Origin: Nanosyncoccus sp963544575
GTDB lineage: Bacteria > Patescibacteriota > Saccharimonadia > Saccharimonadales > Saccharimonadaceae
DNA: 64,000 nt
Assembly: GCA_963544575.1 (NCBI GenBank)
Contig: CAUUFZ010000004.1
Coordinates: 51,484-115,483 of the forward strand
Reading direction: 5' to 3'
In this document: piece after piece, positions 1 through 7,943 of the stretch
How the letters are laid out: each line of letters opens with the position of its first letter
Numbering within the stretch: position 1 is the stretch's first letter
Made by a program: the position numbers and the translations under genes
The notes under the pieces: generated by a model
Database searches by the model: none
What the model saw: only the letters and a program-made list of their open reading frames with translations
Told to the model about the DNA's origin: nothing

Positions 1-2
1 CG

Positions 3-104
3 GAAGATTTGAGAAAGCGGATTTATTGTATGCACTTCAATGATGAAAACTGCATCCAGATGGCGCTAGGTTACGGATTTTCTGTAGTGGAATGTGAAGC
101 GTAA
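3..104 (+). CDS. C-terminal end of an unknown protein (truncated by window edge)
   Basis: An open frame enters from the left edge and stops at 102-104; only the last 33 residues are present, ending GYGFSVVECEA. The fragment carries a His-Phe-Asn-Asp stretch followed about 15 residues later by Gly-Tyr-Gly-Phe. That is loosely like the tail of some metallo-beta-lactamase-fold hydrolases, but too short for a secure family call. A rho-independent terminator follows 7 bases after the stop, so this is the last gene of its transcript. Confidence 0.5.
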   Translation, partial: EDLRKRIYCMHFNDENCIQMALGYGFSVVECEA

Positions 105-111
105 AGCTGGA

Positions 112-137
112 AGGGAGCAGGAGGCTCCCTTTTTTTA
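112..137 (+). terminator. rho-independent terminator
   Basis: A 7-bp stem AGGGAGC/GCTCCCT with a 5-nt loop is followed by a run of T. It ends the partial gene at the left edge. Confidence 0.85.
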
Positions 138-140
138 ATT

Positions 141-197
141 TGGTGCGAGCACGGGAGAAAATCTCCCTCGACCTCACCCCAAATAAAACAAAAAATA
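141..197. repeat. tRNA-Gly-tail repeat, copy 1
   Basis: About 57 bp that recurs at 302-359 with a few mismatches and one 1-base gap. It begins with TGGTGCGAG, the reverse complement of the CCA end and acceptor strand of the tRNA-Gly at 389-463. It also contains a GGGAGA/TCTCCC hairpin. No coding function is apparent. Confidence 0.7.
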
Positions 198-219
198 ATA
201 ATTATTAACTTGAGGAATA

Positions 220-254
220 GTGCGAGTAACCTTGCTTCGCAAGTTTTCTCGTAC
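220..254. other. nested hairpin
   Basis: An outer 7-bp stem GTGCGAG/CTCGTAC (one G-T pair) encloses an inner CTTGC-TTC-GCAAG hairpin. It again uses the GTGCGAG heptamer of the tRNA-Gly tail. Its role is unknown. Confidence 0.5.
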
Positions 255-258
255 AGGC

Positions 259-302
259 AATCAAAAAAATAAAGAACGTAAACGTTCTTATTTTTTTGAT
301 TT
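259..302. terminator. bidirectional terminator hairpin
   Basis: A long stem AAGAACG/CGTTCTT with loop TAAA is flanked by A7 on one side and T8 on the other, so it can terminate transcription from either direction. Confidence 0.7.
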
Positions 303-359
303 GGTGCGAGTGGAGGGAGAAAATCTCCCTCGGCCTCACCCCAAATAAAACAAAAAATA
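302..359. repeat. tRNA-Gly-tail repeat, copy 2
   Basis: Second copy of the unit at 141-197. Here the match to the real tRNA-Gly 3' end is longer: TGGTGCGAGTGGAGGGAG, 18 bases. The sequence then leaves tRNA homology. Confidence 0.7.
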
Positions 360-373
360 GAGAGCAAGCTCTC
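342..373 (-). terminator. terminator of tRNA-Gly
   Basis: Read on the minus strand, a GAGAGC/GCTCTC hairpin lies 15 bases past the CCA end of tRNA-Gly and is followed by a T-rich tract. Confidence 0.65.
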
Positions 374-388
374 ATTTTTTATTTTCTC

Positions 389-463
389 TGGTGCGAGTGG
401 AGGGAGTCGGACCCTCGTCTCTTCCTTGGGAAGGAAATATAATAGCCGTTATACGACACTCGC
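389..463 (-). tRNA. tRNA-Gly (anticodon CCC)
   Basis: The minus strand folds as a cloverleaf. The acceptor GCGAGTG pairs perfectly with CACTCGC, the anticodon loop is TTCCCAA, the T stem is GAGGG/CCCTC, and the discriminator A is followed by an encoded CCA. The D stem is weak and the T loop (TCCGACT) departs from the usual TTCRANY. Copies of its 3' tail lie just downstream. Confidence 0.9.
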
Positions 464-553
464 GTAATTTCATTTTATCATAATTTGAGAGGGATTTTGG
501 AAATTTCACAGTGGCTTCATAATTAAAATTTAAAATAAAAATATGGAGGAAAA

Positions 554-1795
554 ATGATTAAAAATGCGATAGCTTATGTTTTTCGAAAACGCACGCGTAC
601 GGCGTTGATATTTTTGATTTTAACTTTAATCCTGGCGGTGATTTATGCCGGTTTTTCAATAATAAAAACTAGCGAAAAAATGGCGGGTGTGATAAATAGC
701 GCGAATGATTTCGGCGTGAAAATTAGATCATTAAAATCTGAGACTTTTAATGTGGAAAGTTTCGAGTCGGTCGGTAAGGAGCTTGGAGCAGAGAAGATTT
801 ATCAATATGAAGGAGTGGCAGAACTAAAAAACGGTAAAGTGGTGGCGGGTGAACAAATGGTGATGCGAGAAGATTTACCGGGCTACTTAGGAAACGCGGT
901 TATGCTTCAGGCGATAAGCAATGTGGAAAAAGACCCGTTATTTCGTAGTGAAGTATTTAAGTTGATTGAGGGGAAAAATATTGCGCGTGAGGAAATTGGA
1001 AAAGTTCTAGTGCATGAAACACTGGCGAAGAAGAACCAGTGGAAGGTCGGCGATAAGGTGAGTCTAAAAGTTTTAGGGGAAGAGAAAGAATTAGAACTTT
1101 TTATTCAAGGAATTTTTACTGGGAAAAAGCAAGAAAAATACACCGGGATGTCTTCAGATTTTAGTGAGAATATGATGTTCACGGACTACACGACGATGGC
1201 GCAAATTTTTGGCAAGAAAAAACTGGTGACGAGTCTAAAAATATTGGTATATGATTCCGAAAAACTAGCGACGTTAAAGGCGGAAATGAATAAAAAAAGT
1301 GTTCAGCTAGGAGACTATGAGATGATTGAAGAAGAAAATCAATTCTCGGGGATGGTGGAGTCTCTAGATGTGGTGAAACAGATGATTTCTGTGATGATTA
1401 TGGCGGTGATCGGGGCGGGGGTGACTGTATTGTCCTTGGTACTAATTCTTTGGGTGCGGGAAAGGATGTATGAAATTGGGATATTACTGGCGATTGGGCG
1501 CAGCAAGATAAAAATTGTGGGACAATTTATCTTGGAGTTGGTTTTAGTTTCGCTACCGGCAATGATTTTGGCGGCGATATTAGGAAGAAGTTTTGTGGGA
1601 TGGATTCTGGGTGCGGTTTTACAGAAAGAGGGCTTAGATAATTTAGATTTAAGTAGCTTTACGACTGGTGGGGGATTAGATATTTTTGCGATGAGCTATG
1701 GACTTCTGATTCTAATTATCGTTCTAGCAGTGATAGCGGCGTCGTGGATGATTTTAACGAAAAAACCGAAAGAAATTTTAGCGAAAATAAGTTAG
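554..1795 (+). CDS. FtsX-like ABC transporter permease
   Basis: A 413-residue integral membrane permease of the MacB/FtsX type, likely part of an exporter for peptides, lipids or lipoproteins at the cytoplasmic membrane. One membrane segment sits at about residues 14-36. A large extracellular domain (about 40-270) follows, then three membrane segments (about 280-305, 325-350 and 380-405). The pattern ending in LILWVRERMYEIGILLAIG is typical of FtsX permeases, where this loop contacts the ATPase. The start follows a strong ribosome site, GGAGG. The ATPase gene starts 8 bases after the stop and a second permease follows, so the three make one transporter. Its substrate cannot be read from sequence. 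Confidence 0.88.
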   Translation: MIKNAIAYVFRKRTRTALIFLILTLILAVIYAGFSIIKTSEKMAGVINSANDFGVKIRSLKSETFNVESFESVGKELGAEKIYQYEGVAELKNGKVVAGEQMVMREDLPGYLGNAVMLQAISNVEKDPLFRSEVFKLIEGKNIAREEIGKVLVHETLAKKNQWKVGDKVSLKVLGEEKELELFIQGIFTGKKQEKYTGMSSDFSENMMFTDYTTMAQIFGKKKLVTSLKILVYDSEKLATLKAEMNKKSVQLGDYEMIEEENQFSGMVESLDVVKQMISVMIMAVIGAGVTVLSLVLILWVRERMYEIGILLAIGRSKIKIVGQFILELVLVSLPAMILAAILGRSFVGWILGAVLQKEGLDNLDLSSFTTGGGLDIFAMSYGLLILIIVLAVIAASWMILTKKPKEILAKIS

Positions 1796-1803
1796 GAGGA
1801 AAA

Positions 1804-2430
1804 ATGAGTGTACTAAAAATTAAAAATGTTTCATATGCTTACGAGGGAAATCGGGAGAATATTTTAGAAGGGGTGGATCAGAAATTTGAGCGAGGGAAAT
1901 TTTATGCGATTATCGGAAAATCTGGAGCGGGAAAATCTACATTGCTTTCACTGCTCGCGGGATTAGATGAACCGAAGAGTGGCGAAATCTTGTTTGAAGA
2001 TGAAAAGATTGGTAAATACGGTTACAGTTATCATCGCAAGAACCATATCACTCTGGTTTTTCAGAACTATAATTTGATTGATTATTTAACGCCGTTAGAA
2101 AATATTAGACTAGTGAATCAGGAGGCGACGGATGAGATTTTAGTGAAGTTGGGGTTAGATAAAGATCAAATAAATCGAAACGTGATGAAGCTTTCGGGTG
2201 GACAGCAACAACGCGTGGCGATCGCGCGGGCGTTAGTTTCGGAGGCACCGATTATTTTGGCGGATGAACCGACGGGAAATTTGGATGAAAACACGGCGGA
2301 AGAAATTATTGAAGTTTTGAAAAAGTTGGCAAAGGAACGCAATAAATGTGTGATTGTGGTGACACATAGTAAGAACGTGGCGGATTCGGCGGATGTGGTC
2401 TTGGAATTAAAGGGAAGGAAATTGAGATAA
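1804..2430 (+). CDS. ABC transporter ATP-binding protein (LolD/MacB type)
   Basis: A 208-residue ATPase that energises the two flanking FtsX-like permeases. All nucleotide-binding motifs are visible: Walker A GKSGAGKST near residue 39, a Q loop at LVFQNYN, the signature LSGGQQQR, Walker B IILADEPTGNLD, and an H-loop His in VVTHS. The start is placed at 1804 because AGGAGG lies 5-10 bases upstream. A longer frame beginning at 1744 would overlap the upstream permease and lacks a ribosome site. The stop overlaps the start of the next permease by one base (TAATG), which suggests translational coupling. Confidence 0.93.
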   Translation: MSVLKIKNVSYAYEGNRENILEGVDQKFERGKFYAIIGKSGAGKSTLLSLLAGLDEPKSGEILFEDEKIGKYGYSYHRKNHITLVFQNYNLIDYLTPLENIRLVNQEATDEILVKLGLDKDQINRNVMKLSGGQQQRVAIARALVSEAPIILADEPTGNLDENTAEEIIEVLKKLAKERNKCVIVVTHSKNVADSADVVLELKGRKLR

Positions 2431-3803
2431 TGTTGAAAAATGCATTTTTATATGTGACACGTAAAAAGTTAAAAAGTTTGGTGATTTTTTCTGTGGTGCT
2501 AATAATGGCGGCACTAGGAATGATTAGCCTGGCGATTCAGGATGCGACAAGTAAGGCGGCTAAGGAGGCTTTTTCGGGAGTAACTAATAGTTTTTCAATG
2601 GAAATTAATCGCCAAGTAAATCAAGGTACGCCGCGGGGTGGTGGTAATGTGAAGGGAGCGGATATTAAAAAAATTTCTGAATCGCCGGAAATTGAATATA
2701 CAGTGAAAAGAATTAATAGCGTGGCGGATTTGGTAGATAAAGATATTATCGAGACACCAGAGACGTTACGCGGAAGGTCGGCGGAACGTGCAAAGAATTT
2801 TAAGCGCACGGTGATGCTAACCGGCGTGAATGATTCAGCTAGGGAAACTAAATTTGTTTCGGGGGCTTTTAAGTTAGTGTCGGGAGAACATCTGAAATCG
2901 AATGATAAATATCAAATTTTGATGCACGAAGATTTGGCGAAGAAAAATAATTTGAAAGTGGGGGATAAAATAAAAATTAAATCAAATTTATTTGACGCGG
3001 ATAACGAAAAAGCGGCAAACGAAACTGTAGAGGTGAAAATTAAGGGGTTATTTGCAGGGAAAAATACGGGGGGAGTGACAGCGGCACAAGAGCTGTATGA
3101 AAATACTTTAGTAACGGACGTTTTGACGGCGGCGAAAGTTTATGGCAATGATGAAGATACGGCGGTTTATCAAGATGCAACATTTTTTGTGAATGGCGAG
3201 AAAAATCTTGACCAAGTGATGGCTGCGGTAAAAAAATTGGGTGTGAATTGGCGCGAGTATAATTTGATAAAAAGTGCCTCAAACTATCCAGCTTTGGAAC
3301 AATCAATTTCGGGAATGTATGGAGTGGCTAACCAAATGTTTTTCGGCTCATTAATTTTTGCGGGAATAGTAGTGGCTCTAGTATTACTACTCTGGATGAA
3401 TGCAAGAAAAAAGGAGATTGCAATTTTACTGGCGTTAGGTTTGGAAAAGGGGCAGATTTTCGGACAGTTCGTGATGGAACTTTTGATGGTAAGCCTGCCG
3501 GCATTCGTAGGGGCTTATTTCTTGGCAGGAAAATTTGCGAAAATAATGGGGAATGATATTTTAAAAAATGTCACAACTGGAGTAACAAAGCAAATGGCGA
3601 AACAGGCTGGGGCAACGCAGTTGGGTGGGGGCGCAGAAATGGAAGGTTTTACTAAAACTCTTTCGGCAATTGATGTACAGATGACGACTAATGCAGTGGT
3701 GATAACGGTGGTTTTCATGTTGGCAATCATACTGGTTTCGCTTGGAATAATAAGTTATCGAAATTTAAAAAAGAATCCAAAGGAACTTTTGATAGAGCTT
3801 TAA
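2430..3803 (+). CDS. FtsX-like ABC transporter permease (second subunit)
   Basis: 457 residues, with the same architecture as the first permease. One N-terminal membrane segment (about 14-36) is followed by a long extracellular domain and three C-terminal membrane segments. The motif LLLWMNARKKEIAILLALG is the counterpart of the coupling loop in the first permease. The two permeases probably form a heterodimer with the ATPase between them in the gene order. A two-component system begins 19 bases after the stop. In other bacteria (for example the Bce systems) this arrangement senses and expels antimicrobial peptides; that role is an inference here. Confidence 0.88.
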   Translation: MLKNAFLYVTRKKLKSLVIFSVVLIMAALGMISLAIQDATSKAAKEAFSGVTNSFSMEINRQVNQGTPRGGGNVKGADIKKISESPEIEYTVKRINSVADLVDKDIIETPETLRGRSAERAKNFKRTVMLTGVNDSARETKFVSGAFKLVSGEHLKSNDKYQILMHEDLAKKNNLKVGDKIKIKSNLFDADNEKAANETVEVKIKGLFAGKNTGGVTAAQELYENTLVTDVLTAAKVYGNDEDTAVYQDATFFVNGEKNLDQVMAAVKKLGVNWREYNLIKSASNYPALEQSISGMYGVANQMFFGSLIFAGIVVALVLLLWMNARKKEIAILLALGLEKGQIFGQFVMELLMVSLPAFVGAYFLAGKFAKIMGNDILKNVTTGVTKQMAKQAGATQLGGGAEMEGFTKTLSAIDVQMTTNAVVITVVFMLAIILVSLGIISYRNLKKNPKELLIEL

Positions 3804-3822
3804 ATTTGGTATATTTAGATTA

Positions 3823-4479
3823 ATGAAAATACTGATCGTAGAGGATGACCGAATGATTCGGGAAGGGGTGGTAGAATTTTTGCGGGAATTTAAATACGAG
3901 ATGGTCGAGGCAGGCGACGGGGTGGAGGCGCTGAAAAAATTTAATCACGAAATTAATTTGGTAATTTTAGATATTAAATTGCCATCGATGAGTGGACTGG
4001 AAGTTTTGCAGAAAATTCGTGAAAAAAGTCGAGTACCAGTTTTGATGATGACGGCATTTTCGGATGAAGAATCGCAGATCATGGCCTTTTCAAATTTGGC
4101 GGATGGTTTTATGGAAAAACCGTTTTCGTTACCGGTTTTAAAAGCGCGAGTGGAAGCATTATTGAAGAAGACTTTAGGTGAGGATCTAAGAGAATTTAGT
4201 TATCAAGAGACGAAGATTGATTTTGTGAGTTTCCGAGCTGAGATAGCGGGACGACCGGTAGAAGTGAAACCGAAGGAACTGGAGATTTTAAAGTATTTGT
4301 TTTTGAATGAGGGGCGAGTTCTCAAGAGGGGGCAAATTATTGAAAATGTCTGGAAGGAAAGTGAAGAAATTCCGTTTGATCGGGTGATCGATGTTTATAT
4401 TAAAGAACTAAGAAAAAAATTAAAACTGGATTGTATTTATACGGTGCGTGGGGTGGGGTATAAATTGGAGCGAGGATGA
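3823..4479 (+). CDS. OmpR-family response regulator
   Basis: 218 residues. The receiver domain (about 1-115) has the acidic pair Asp8/Asp9, the phospho-acceptor Asp50 in LVILDIKLP, Thr77 and Lys99. A C-terminal winged helix (about 128-218) binds DNA; RVIDVYIKELRKKL is the recognition-helix region. It very probably controls the adjacent exporter. A TATATT box ends 7 bases before the ATG, so it may also be made from its own leaderless transcript. The stop overlaps the histidine kinase start by 4 bases. Confidence 0.93.
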   Translation: MKILIVEDDRMIREGVVEFLREFKYEMVEAGDGVEALKKFNHEINLVILDIKLPSMSGLEVLQKIREKSRVPVLMMTAFSDEESQIMAFSNLADGFMEKPFSLPVLKARVEALLKKTLGEDLREFSYQETKIDFVSFRAEIAGRPVEVKPKELEILKYLFLNEGRVLKRGQIIENVWKESEEIPFDRVIDVYIKELRKKLKLDCIYTVRGVGYKLERG

Positions 4480-5615
4480 GAAGAATTTTCTGGAAGGGAT
4501 TTTTCAGGGTCTTGATACTACTACTTGGGGTAGTGACGATTATTCACGGTGGGGTATTTTTTATGCTTTCGAAATCATATTTGGAGGAAAAAACAAAAGA
4601 AATTAAGCAGACGGCTGCGGATGTGACGAAAAATTTGGCTGGAAAAAATCGTGAGTATGTGGAGCAAGCTTTGGATTTTTATTCTAGAAGTGGTGAGATT
4701 AAAGCTTACCTAAAAACGCAGAATGCAGAGAACGAGATGAAAGTTTCGGAGCTACTACCAGTGGATCGGACGAGCGAAAATAATTCGGTGATTATTGAAG
4801 AAAAAAGCGTGAAGCTTAAAAACGAAGAAGAGGCTTTGGTGCAGTTTGTTTCGACGGCAAATTTAGAAAAAGATGCAATTGATTTGAACTTGAGGTTTTT
4901 ACCGGTTACACTACTGGGGTCGGTAGTATTATCGCTGGCGGTGGCGGGGTTTTATGCGAGACAAGAAACTTTAAGGATGAAGCAGGTGAATTTTGAATTT
5001 TTGCGTGGGGCTTCGCATGAATTGAAAACGCCTCTAACCAGCTTGAAGATTGTTTTAGAAAATATGCAATTTAAAGTAGGGAAATATAAGGATCGGGATT
5101 TTTATTTGGAAAAATGTGGAGAAATGGTGGATGAACTTGACGCGGGAATTCGAGAATTACTTTTGATGTCTAAAATGGATAGTTTCGAAAAATTTGAATG
5201 GATAAAAATCTCGGAGGTGGTCGAGGAGTCCTTGAGGCGAAATCAGATTATGATTGCGGAGAAAAATCTGCAAATGAGAATTGAAGTGGGGGAGCAAAAA
5301 ATTTGGTTGAATCGGATGGCTTTATTGATGGTGTTAGCGAATTTAATCGGGAACGCAGTGAAGTATGCGGAAGAAGGTGGTAAGATTTCAGTGCAGATGC
5401 GAGATGAAGCACTTGAAATTAAAAATTCGTATAGAGCGGGCATTAATGAGCAGAGCGGAAGTGGTTTGGGGCTTTACATTGTCAAAAATTTATTGAAACG
5501 ATATGGTTTGAAATATGAAATTTCTGACTTAGAAAAGAGTTTTAGTTTTAGAATTGATTTTGGAACGGTAAAAAAGAGAAAAAACTCTTGCGCAAACAGG
5601 GGAATCAAGTTATAA
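4476..5615 (+). CDS. sensor histidine kinase
   Basis: 379 residues. A membrane segment near 10-32, an extracytoplasmic sensor of about 105 residues, and a second membrane segment near 143-160 precede the kinase core. The H box is SHELKTPLTSL with His181 as phospho-acceptor. The N box is NLIGNAVKYA (about 289-298) and the G2 box GSGLGLYIVKNLL. The first G box is degenerate: the usual Asp-x-Gly is replaced by KNS. There is no HAMP domain. It overlaps and is translated with the response regulator at 3823. The tRNA-Asp promoter lies inside the last codons. Confidence 0.9.
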   Translation: MRRIFWKGFFRVLILLLGVVTIIHGGVFFMLSKSYLEEKTKEIKQTAADVTKNLAGKNREYVEQALDFYSRSGEIKAYLKTQNAENEMKVSELLPVDRTSENNSVIIEEKSVKLKNEEEALVQFVSTANLEKDAIDLNLRFLPVTLLGSVVLSLAVAGFYARQETLRMKQVNFEFLRGASHELKTPLTSLKIVLENMQFKVGKYKDRDFYLEKCGEMVDELDAGIRELLLMSKMDSFEKFEWIKISEVVEESLRRNQIMIAEKNLQMRIEVGEQKIWLNRMALLMVLANLIGNAVKYAEEGGKISVQMRDEALEIKNSYRAGINEQSGSGLGLYIVKNLLKRYGLKYEISDLEKSFSFRIDFGTVKKRKNSCANRGIKL

Positions 5616-5616
5616 T
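5588..5616 (+). promoter_or_regulatory. promoter of tRNA-Asp
   Basis: TTGCGC (5588-5593), a 17-bp spacer and a perfect TATAAT (5611-5616) end 10 bases before the tRNA. The promoter overlaps the 3' end of the histidine kinase gene. Confidence 0.8.
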
Positions 5617-5626
5617 ATCAAGTAGT

Positions 5627-5703
5627 GGATTCGTAGCTCAGTTGGTTAGAGCGCTGCCCTGTCACGGCAGAGGTCGCGAGTTCGAGTCTCGTCGGATCCG
5701 CCA
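5627..5703 (+). tRNA. tRNA-Asp (anticodon GTC)
   Basis: Full cloverleaf: acceptor GGATTCG/CGGATCC, anticodon loop CTGTCAC inside a CTGCC/GGCAG stem, T loop TTCGAGT, and encoded GCCA end. Confidence 0.96.
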
Positions 5704-5709
5704 GAATAA

Positions 5710-5729
5710 AGCCCTTAGGGCTATTTTTT
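5710..5729 (+). terminator. terminator of tRNA-Asp
   Basis: AGCCC-TTA-GGGCT followed by ATTTTTT. Confidence 0.8.
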
Positions 5730-5811
5730 GTGGTTTGAAAAAATAGGGCTTGATGGAATTTAGGTGGTGGTGAGTTTTTAGATGTAGTTTGGTTTTTAAA
5801 ATTGATTTAAC

Positions 5812-6564
5812 TTAGAGGATTTTTTCGACAATAAATTGGGTGGCGAGGGGTTTTAATTCCTGAAGTTTTTTCTCATCGTCGATAGTGTAGCAGAAAACTG
5901 GCGCTTTGGTCTTAAATTTTTGAATAGCAGGGCGGTTTAACATAGTTTGATTAACGCTGAGAAAATCTGGTTTGACGATGCGCCAAATAAGAGGGTTGTT
6001 GACGAAAAAATCATATTTTTTGGCAAGGTCAGAATCGTCAGAAAGCAGGAGACCGGCGGGGATTTTGGGATGATGGTGTTTAATCCAGTAGATGATGCGT
6101 GGATCAAAACTTTGGAGATAAATTTTCGGGTCACGATAACTTTTGAGATATTTTTCGAGCGCAGTGAGCACAGTTCTGCCATAGAGGGAAATATCAGAAT
6201 GCTCGGTGGTTTTTAGCTCGATTAAGATGGGAACTTTGGCGTGAATTAAATCTAATACCTCGGAAAGTTCGGGGATAGTTTGATTAGTGGAAACACCATC
6301 GGAATTAATCAATGGAAGTTTTTTAAGAATATAAAGACCGGTATCTTCAAGATTGTAAGATTTTTTAGTCATCCGCAGAGTGTCGTGGTCGTGAAAAACT
6401 GCGAGCTGATGATCTTTGGTAAGATGAATATCCAGTTCGATGGCATAATTCGCGAGCAGGGCGCGCTTAAATGCGGAAAGAGAATTTTCGGGAAAATTCT
6501 TGGCGCCTTGATAAGTCCCGTGCATGCCGCGATGAGCGATGAGGTCCGAGATGAGGCTCTTCAT
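5812..6564 (-). CDS. glycerophosphodiester phosphodiesterase
   Basis: About 250 residues with a TIM-barrel GDPD signature. It shows LIAHRGMHG near the N-terminus, PENSLSAFKRAL, the metal ligands in ELDIHLTKD, and the catalytic His in FHDHDTLRMT. The family hydrolyses glycerophosphodiesters to glycerol-3-phosphate and an alcohol, so it could recycle host or self lipid head groups. No signal peptide is seen, so it is probably cytoplasmic. The start is placed at the ATG at 6564 rather than 6579. On the minus strand a TATAAT box (6571-6576) ends 6 bases upstream of it, predicting a leaderless mRNA that begins at this ATG. Confidence 0.88.
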   Translation of the reverse strand: MKSLISDLIAHRGMHGTYQGAKNFPENSLSAFKRALLANYAIELDIHLTKDHQLAVFHDHDTLRMTKKSYNLEDTGLYILKKLPLINSDGVSTNQTIPELSEVLDLIHAKVPILIELKTTEHSDISLYGRTVLTALEKYLKSYRDPKIYLQSFDPRIIYWIKHHHPKIPAGLLLSDDSDLAKKYDFFVNNPLIWRIVKPDFLSVNQTMLNRPAIQKFKTKAPVFCYTIDDEKKLQELKPLATQFIVEKIL

Positions 6565-6570
6565 AACCTC

Positions 6571-6601
6571 ATTATACATTAAAGAAAAAATAATGTATAA
6601 T
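6571..6601. promoter_or_regulatory. back-to-back -10 boxes in an inverted repeat
   Basis: ATTATACATT (6571-6580) and AATGTATAAT (6592-6601) are perfect inverted repeats separated by 11 bases. Each carries a TATAAT: one reads left to the phosphodiesterase, the other right to tRNA-Thr. The symmetry would also suit a dimeric regulator. Confidence 0.6.
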
Positions 6602-6609
6602 GTCTCTAT

Positions 6610-6685
6610 GCCATTGTAGCTCAGTTGGTAGAGCAGCTCATTCGTAACGAGCAGGTCACAGGTTCGATCCCTGCCAATGGCTCCA
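6610..6685 (+). tRNA. tRNA-Thr (anticodon CGT)
   Basis: Acceptor GCCATTG/CAATGGC, anticodon loop TTCGTAA, T loop TTCGATC, discriminator T and encoded CCA. Confidence 0.95.
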
Positions 6686-6690
6686 TTTTT

Positions 6691-6711
6691 TACTGGTGCG
6701 AGCCAGTTTTT
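6691..6711 (+). terminator. terminator of tRNA-Thr
   Basis: ACTGG-TGCGAG-CCAGT followed by TTTTT. The loop is again the TGCGAG string seen around tRNA-Gly. Confidence 0.8.
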
Positions 6712-6780
6712 TATTGATAAAAATACGAATGCGCTGTCGATTTGATTAAATCTGTAAAAAATATAAGAGCGCTGATTTAA

Positions 6781-7716
6781 TTAAACCTGCGAAAGAAATT
6801 CAATGGCAGAGTTGGCGGCAATGGCGCCGTCGGAAGAGGCAGTGACGAGTTGGCGGAAATTTTTGGAACGACAGTCGCCGGCGGCAAAGAGGCCAGCAAG
6901 ATTGGTAGCACATGAATCATCGGTAATAATGAAACCAGATTGATCGAAGAGGAGCAGGCTTTTGAGATTGCTATCTTTGAAGATTTCAGTTAGAGAAGAG
7001 AGGCGACCGATTTCGACGAAGAGGCTGGAAACGGGAAGGACCTGTTGATTTTTCAAGATGAGGGAATCGAGATGATTATCTTCGTTGACATGGCAGGCGA
7101 GAATTTCTTGATTATAGAGAATTTCGATATTGGCGGAATTTTGAATTTGTGAAACTAGGGCTTTTTCAGCGGTAAATTGATTGCGGCGATGAATGAGAAA
7201 AACTTTTTGCGCAATATTAGAGAGATAAGAGGCGGCGAGAAGGGCGGAATTGCCACCACCGACGACAGCAACGGTTTGATTTTGATAAAAAGCGCCATCA
7301 CAAGTGGCACAATAGGAAATGCCGTGGCCGATGAGCTCAAATTCATTGATGAGATTGAGGCGACGTGGGGTGGTGCCGGTAGCGAGAATCACGGATTTGG
7401 CGGTGTAGGTTTGATCGCCAGTGAGAGTGAAATGTGTGGTGGTTTTTTCAAGATGTTTAATCTTGTCGTAGGTGAGGGAAAGACTGAGGGATTTTAACTG
7501 TTGATAAATATGTTCGGAAAGTTCAGGGCCACTGACTTTGGCAAAACCAGGATAATTTTCGACGATGGGAGCTTCGAGGATTTGTCCGCCGTAGCCGGCA
7601 TTTTCGAGTAGGAGGACTTTTTGATGGTTGCGCAAAAGATAAAGTGCGGCAGTCATGCCAGCGATACCGGCGCCAATGATGGCGACGTCATAAAGTGAGG
7701 TGGAGTTTTCGTTCAT
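6781..7716 (-). CDS. trxB: thioredoxin reductase
   Basis: 312 residues of FAD- and NADPH-dependent disulfide reductase. It has the FAD-binding AIIGAGIAGMTAALYL at the N-terminus, the redox-active Cys-Ala-Thr-Cys in SYCATCDGAFY (about residues 135-145), the NADPH motif VVGGGNSALLAA, and a C-terminal GLFAAGDCRSK for FAD. It keeps thioredoxin reduced in the cytoplasm. The start is the ATG at 7716: a TATAAT box (7723-7728) lies 6 bases upstream on this strand. A longer frame from 7791 would run into the repeat element upstream. Confidence 0.93.
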   Translation of the reverse strand: MNENSTSLYDVAIIGAGIAGMTAALYLLRNHQKVLLLENAGYGGQILEAPIVENYPGFAKVSGPELSEHIYQQLKSLSLSLTYDKIKHLEKTTTHFTLTGDQTYTAKSVILATGTTPRRLNLINEFELIGHGISYCATCDGAFYQNQTVAVVGGGNSALLAASYLSNIAQKVFLIHRRNQFTAEKALVSQIQNSANIEILYNQEILACHVNEDNHLDSLILKNQQVLPVSSLFVEIGRLSSLTEIFKDSNLKSLLLFDQSGFIITDDSCATNLAGLFAAGDCRSKNFRQLVTASSDGAIAANSAIEFLSQV

Positions 7717-7740
7717 AAATATATTATAGCGTAAGCAGGA

Positions 7741-7754
7741 AAGAATGTCGCATG
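7741..7754. repeat. partial left end of the 80-bp element
   Basis: AAGAATGTCGCATG, a duplicate of the first 14 bases of the element that begins at 7758. Confidence 0.55.
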
Positions 7755-7757
7755 GAA

Positions 7758-7840
7758 AAGAATGTCGCATGCCTTTTTTCGGACCGCTCAAGGGCGCTTG
7801 CCCAAGCCTATGTCCTCAAAAAGGCAAGACGACATTCTTT
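7758..7840 (+). repeat. inverted-repeat element, copy 1 (left of the surface-gene cluster)
   Basis: 83 bp bounded by nearly perfect terminal inverted repeats, AAGAATGTCGCATGCCTTTT and AAAAGGCAAGACGACATTCT. The core holds a GGGC-GCTT-GCCC hairpin within GGAC/GTCC arms. It recurs in the same orientation at 13926-14006, so the two copies bracket the three DUF285 genes. It has no coding capacity of its own and could be a MITE-like element or a structured RNA or terminator. Confidence 0.75.
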
Positions 7841-7943
7841 ATAGATCGATAGAATGATAAATAGCGCTTTTTTGTAAATCCAAAAACTATGAGACACCTT
7901 TAAATAGCATAAAACCATAACGTTTATGTTAAAATAAATGCAT

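Noticed and set aside
71..367. A 98-codon minus-strand ORF containing a repeated IFCFIWGE phrase
   Set aside because: It spans terminator hairpins and the two non-coding repeats; the apparent peptide repeat is simply the DNA repeat translated.
5947..7497. Plus-strand ORFs opposite the phosphodiesterase and trxB
   Set aside because: They are shadows of well-supported minus-strand genes with clear catalytic motifs.
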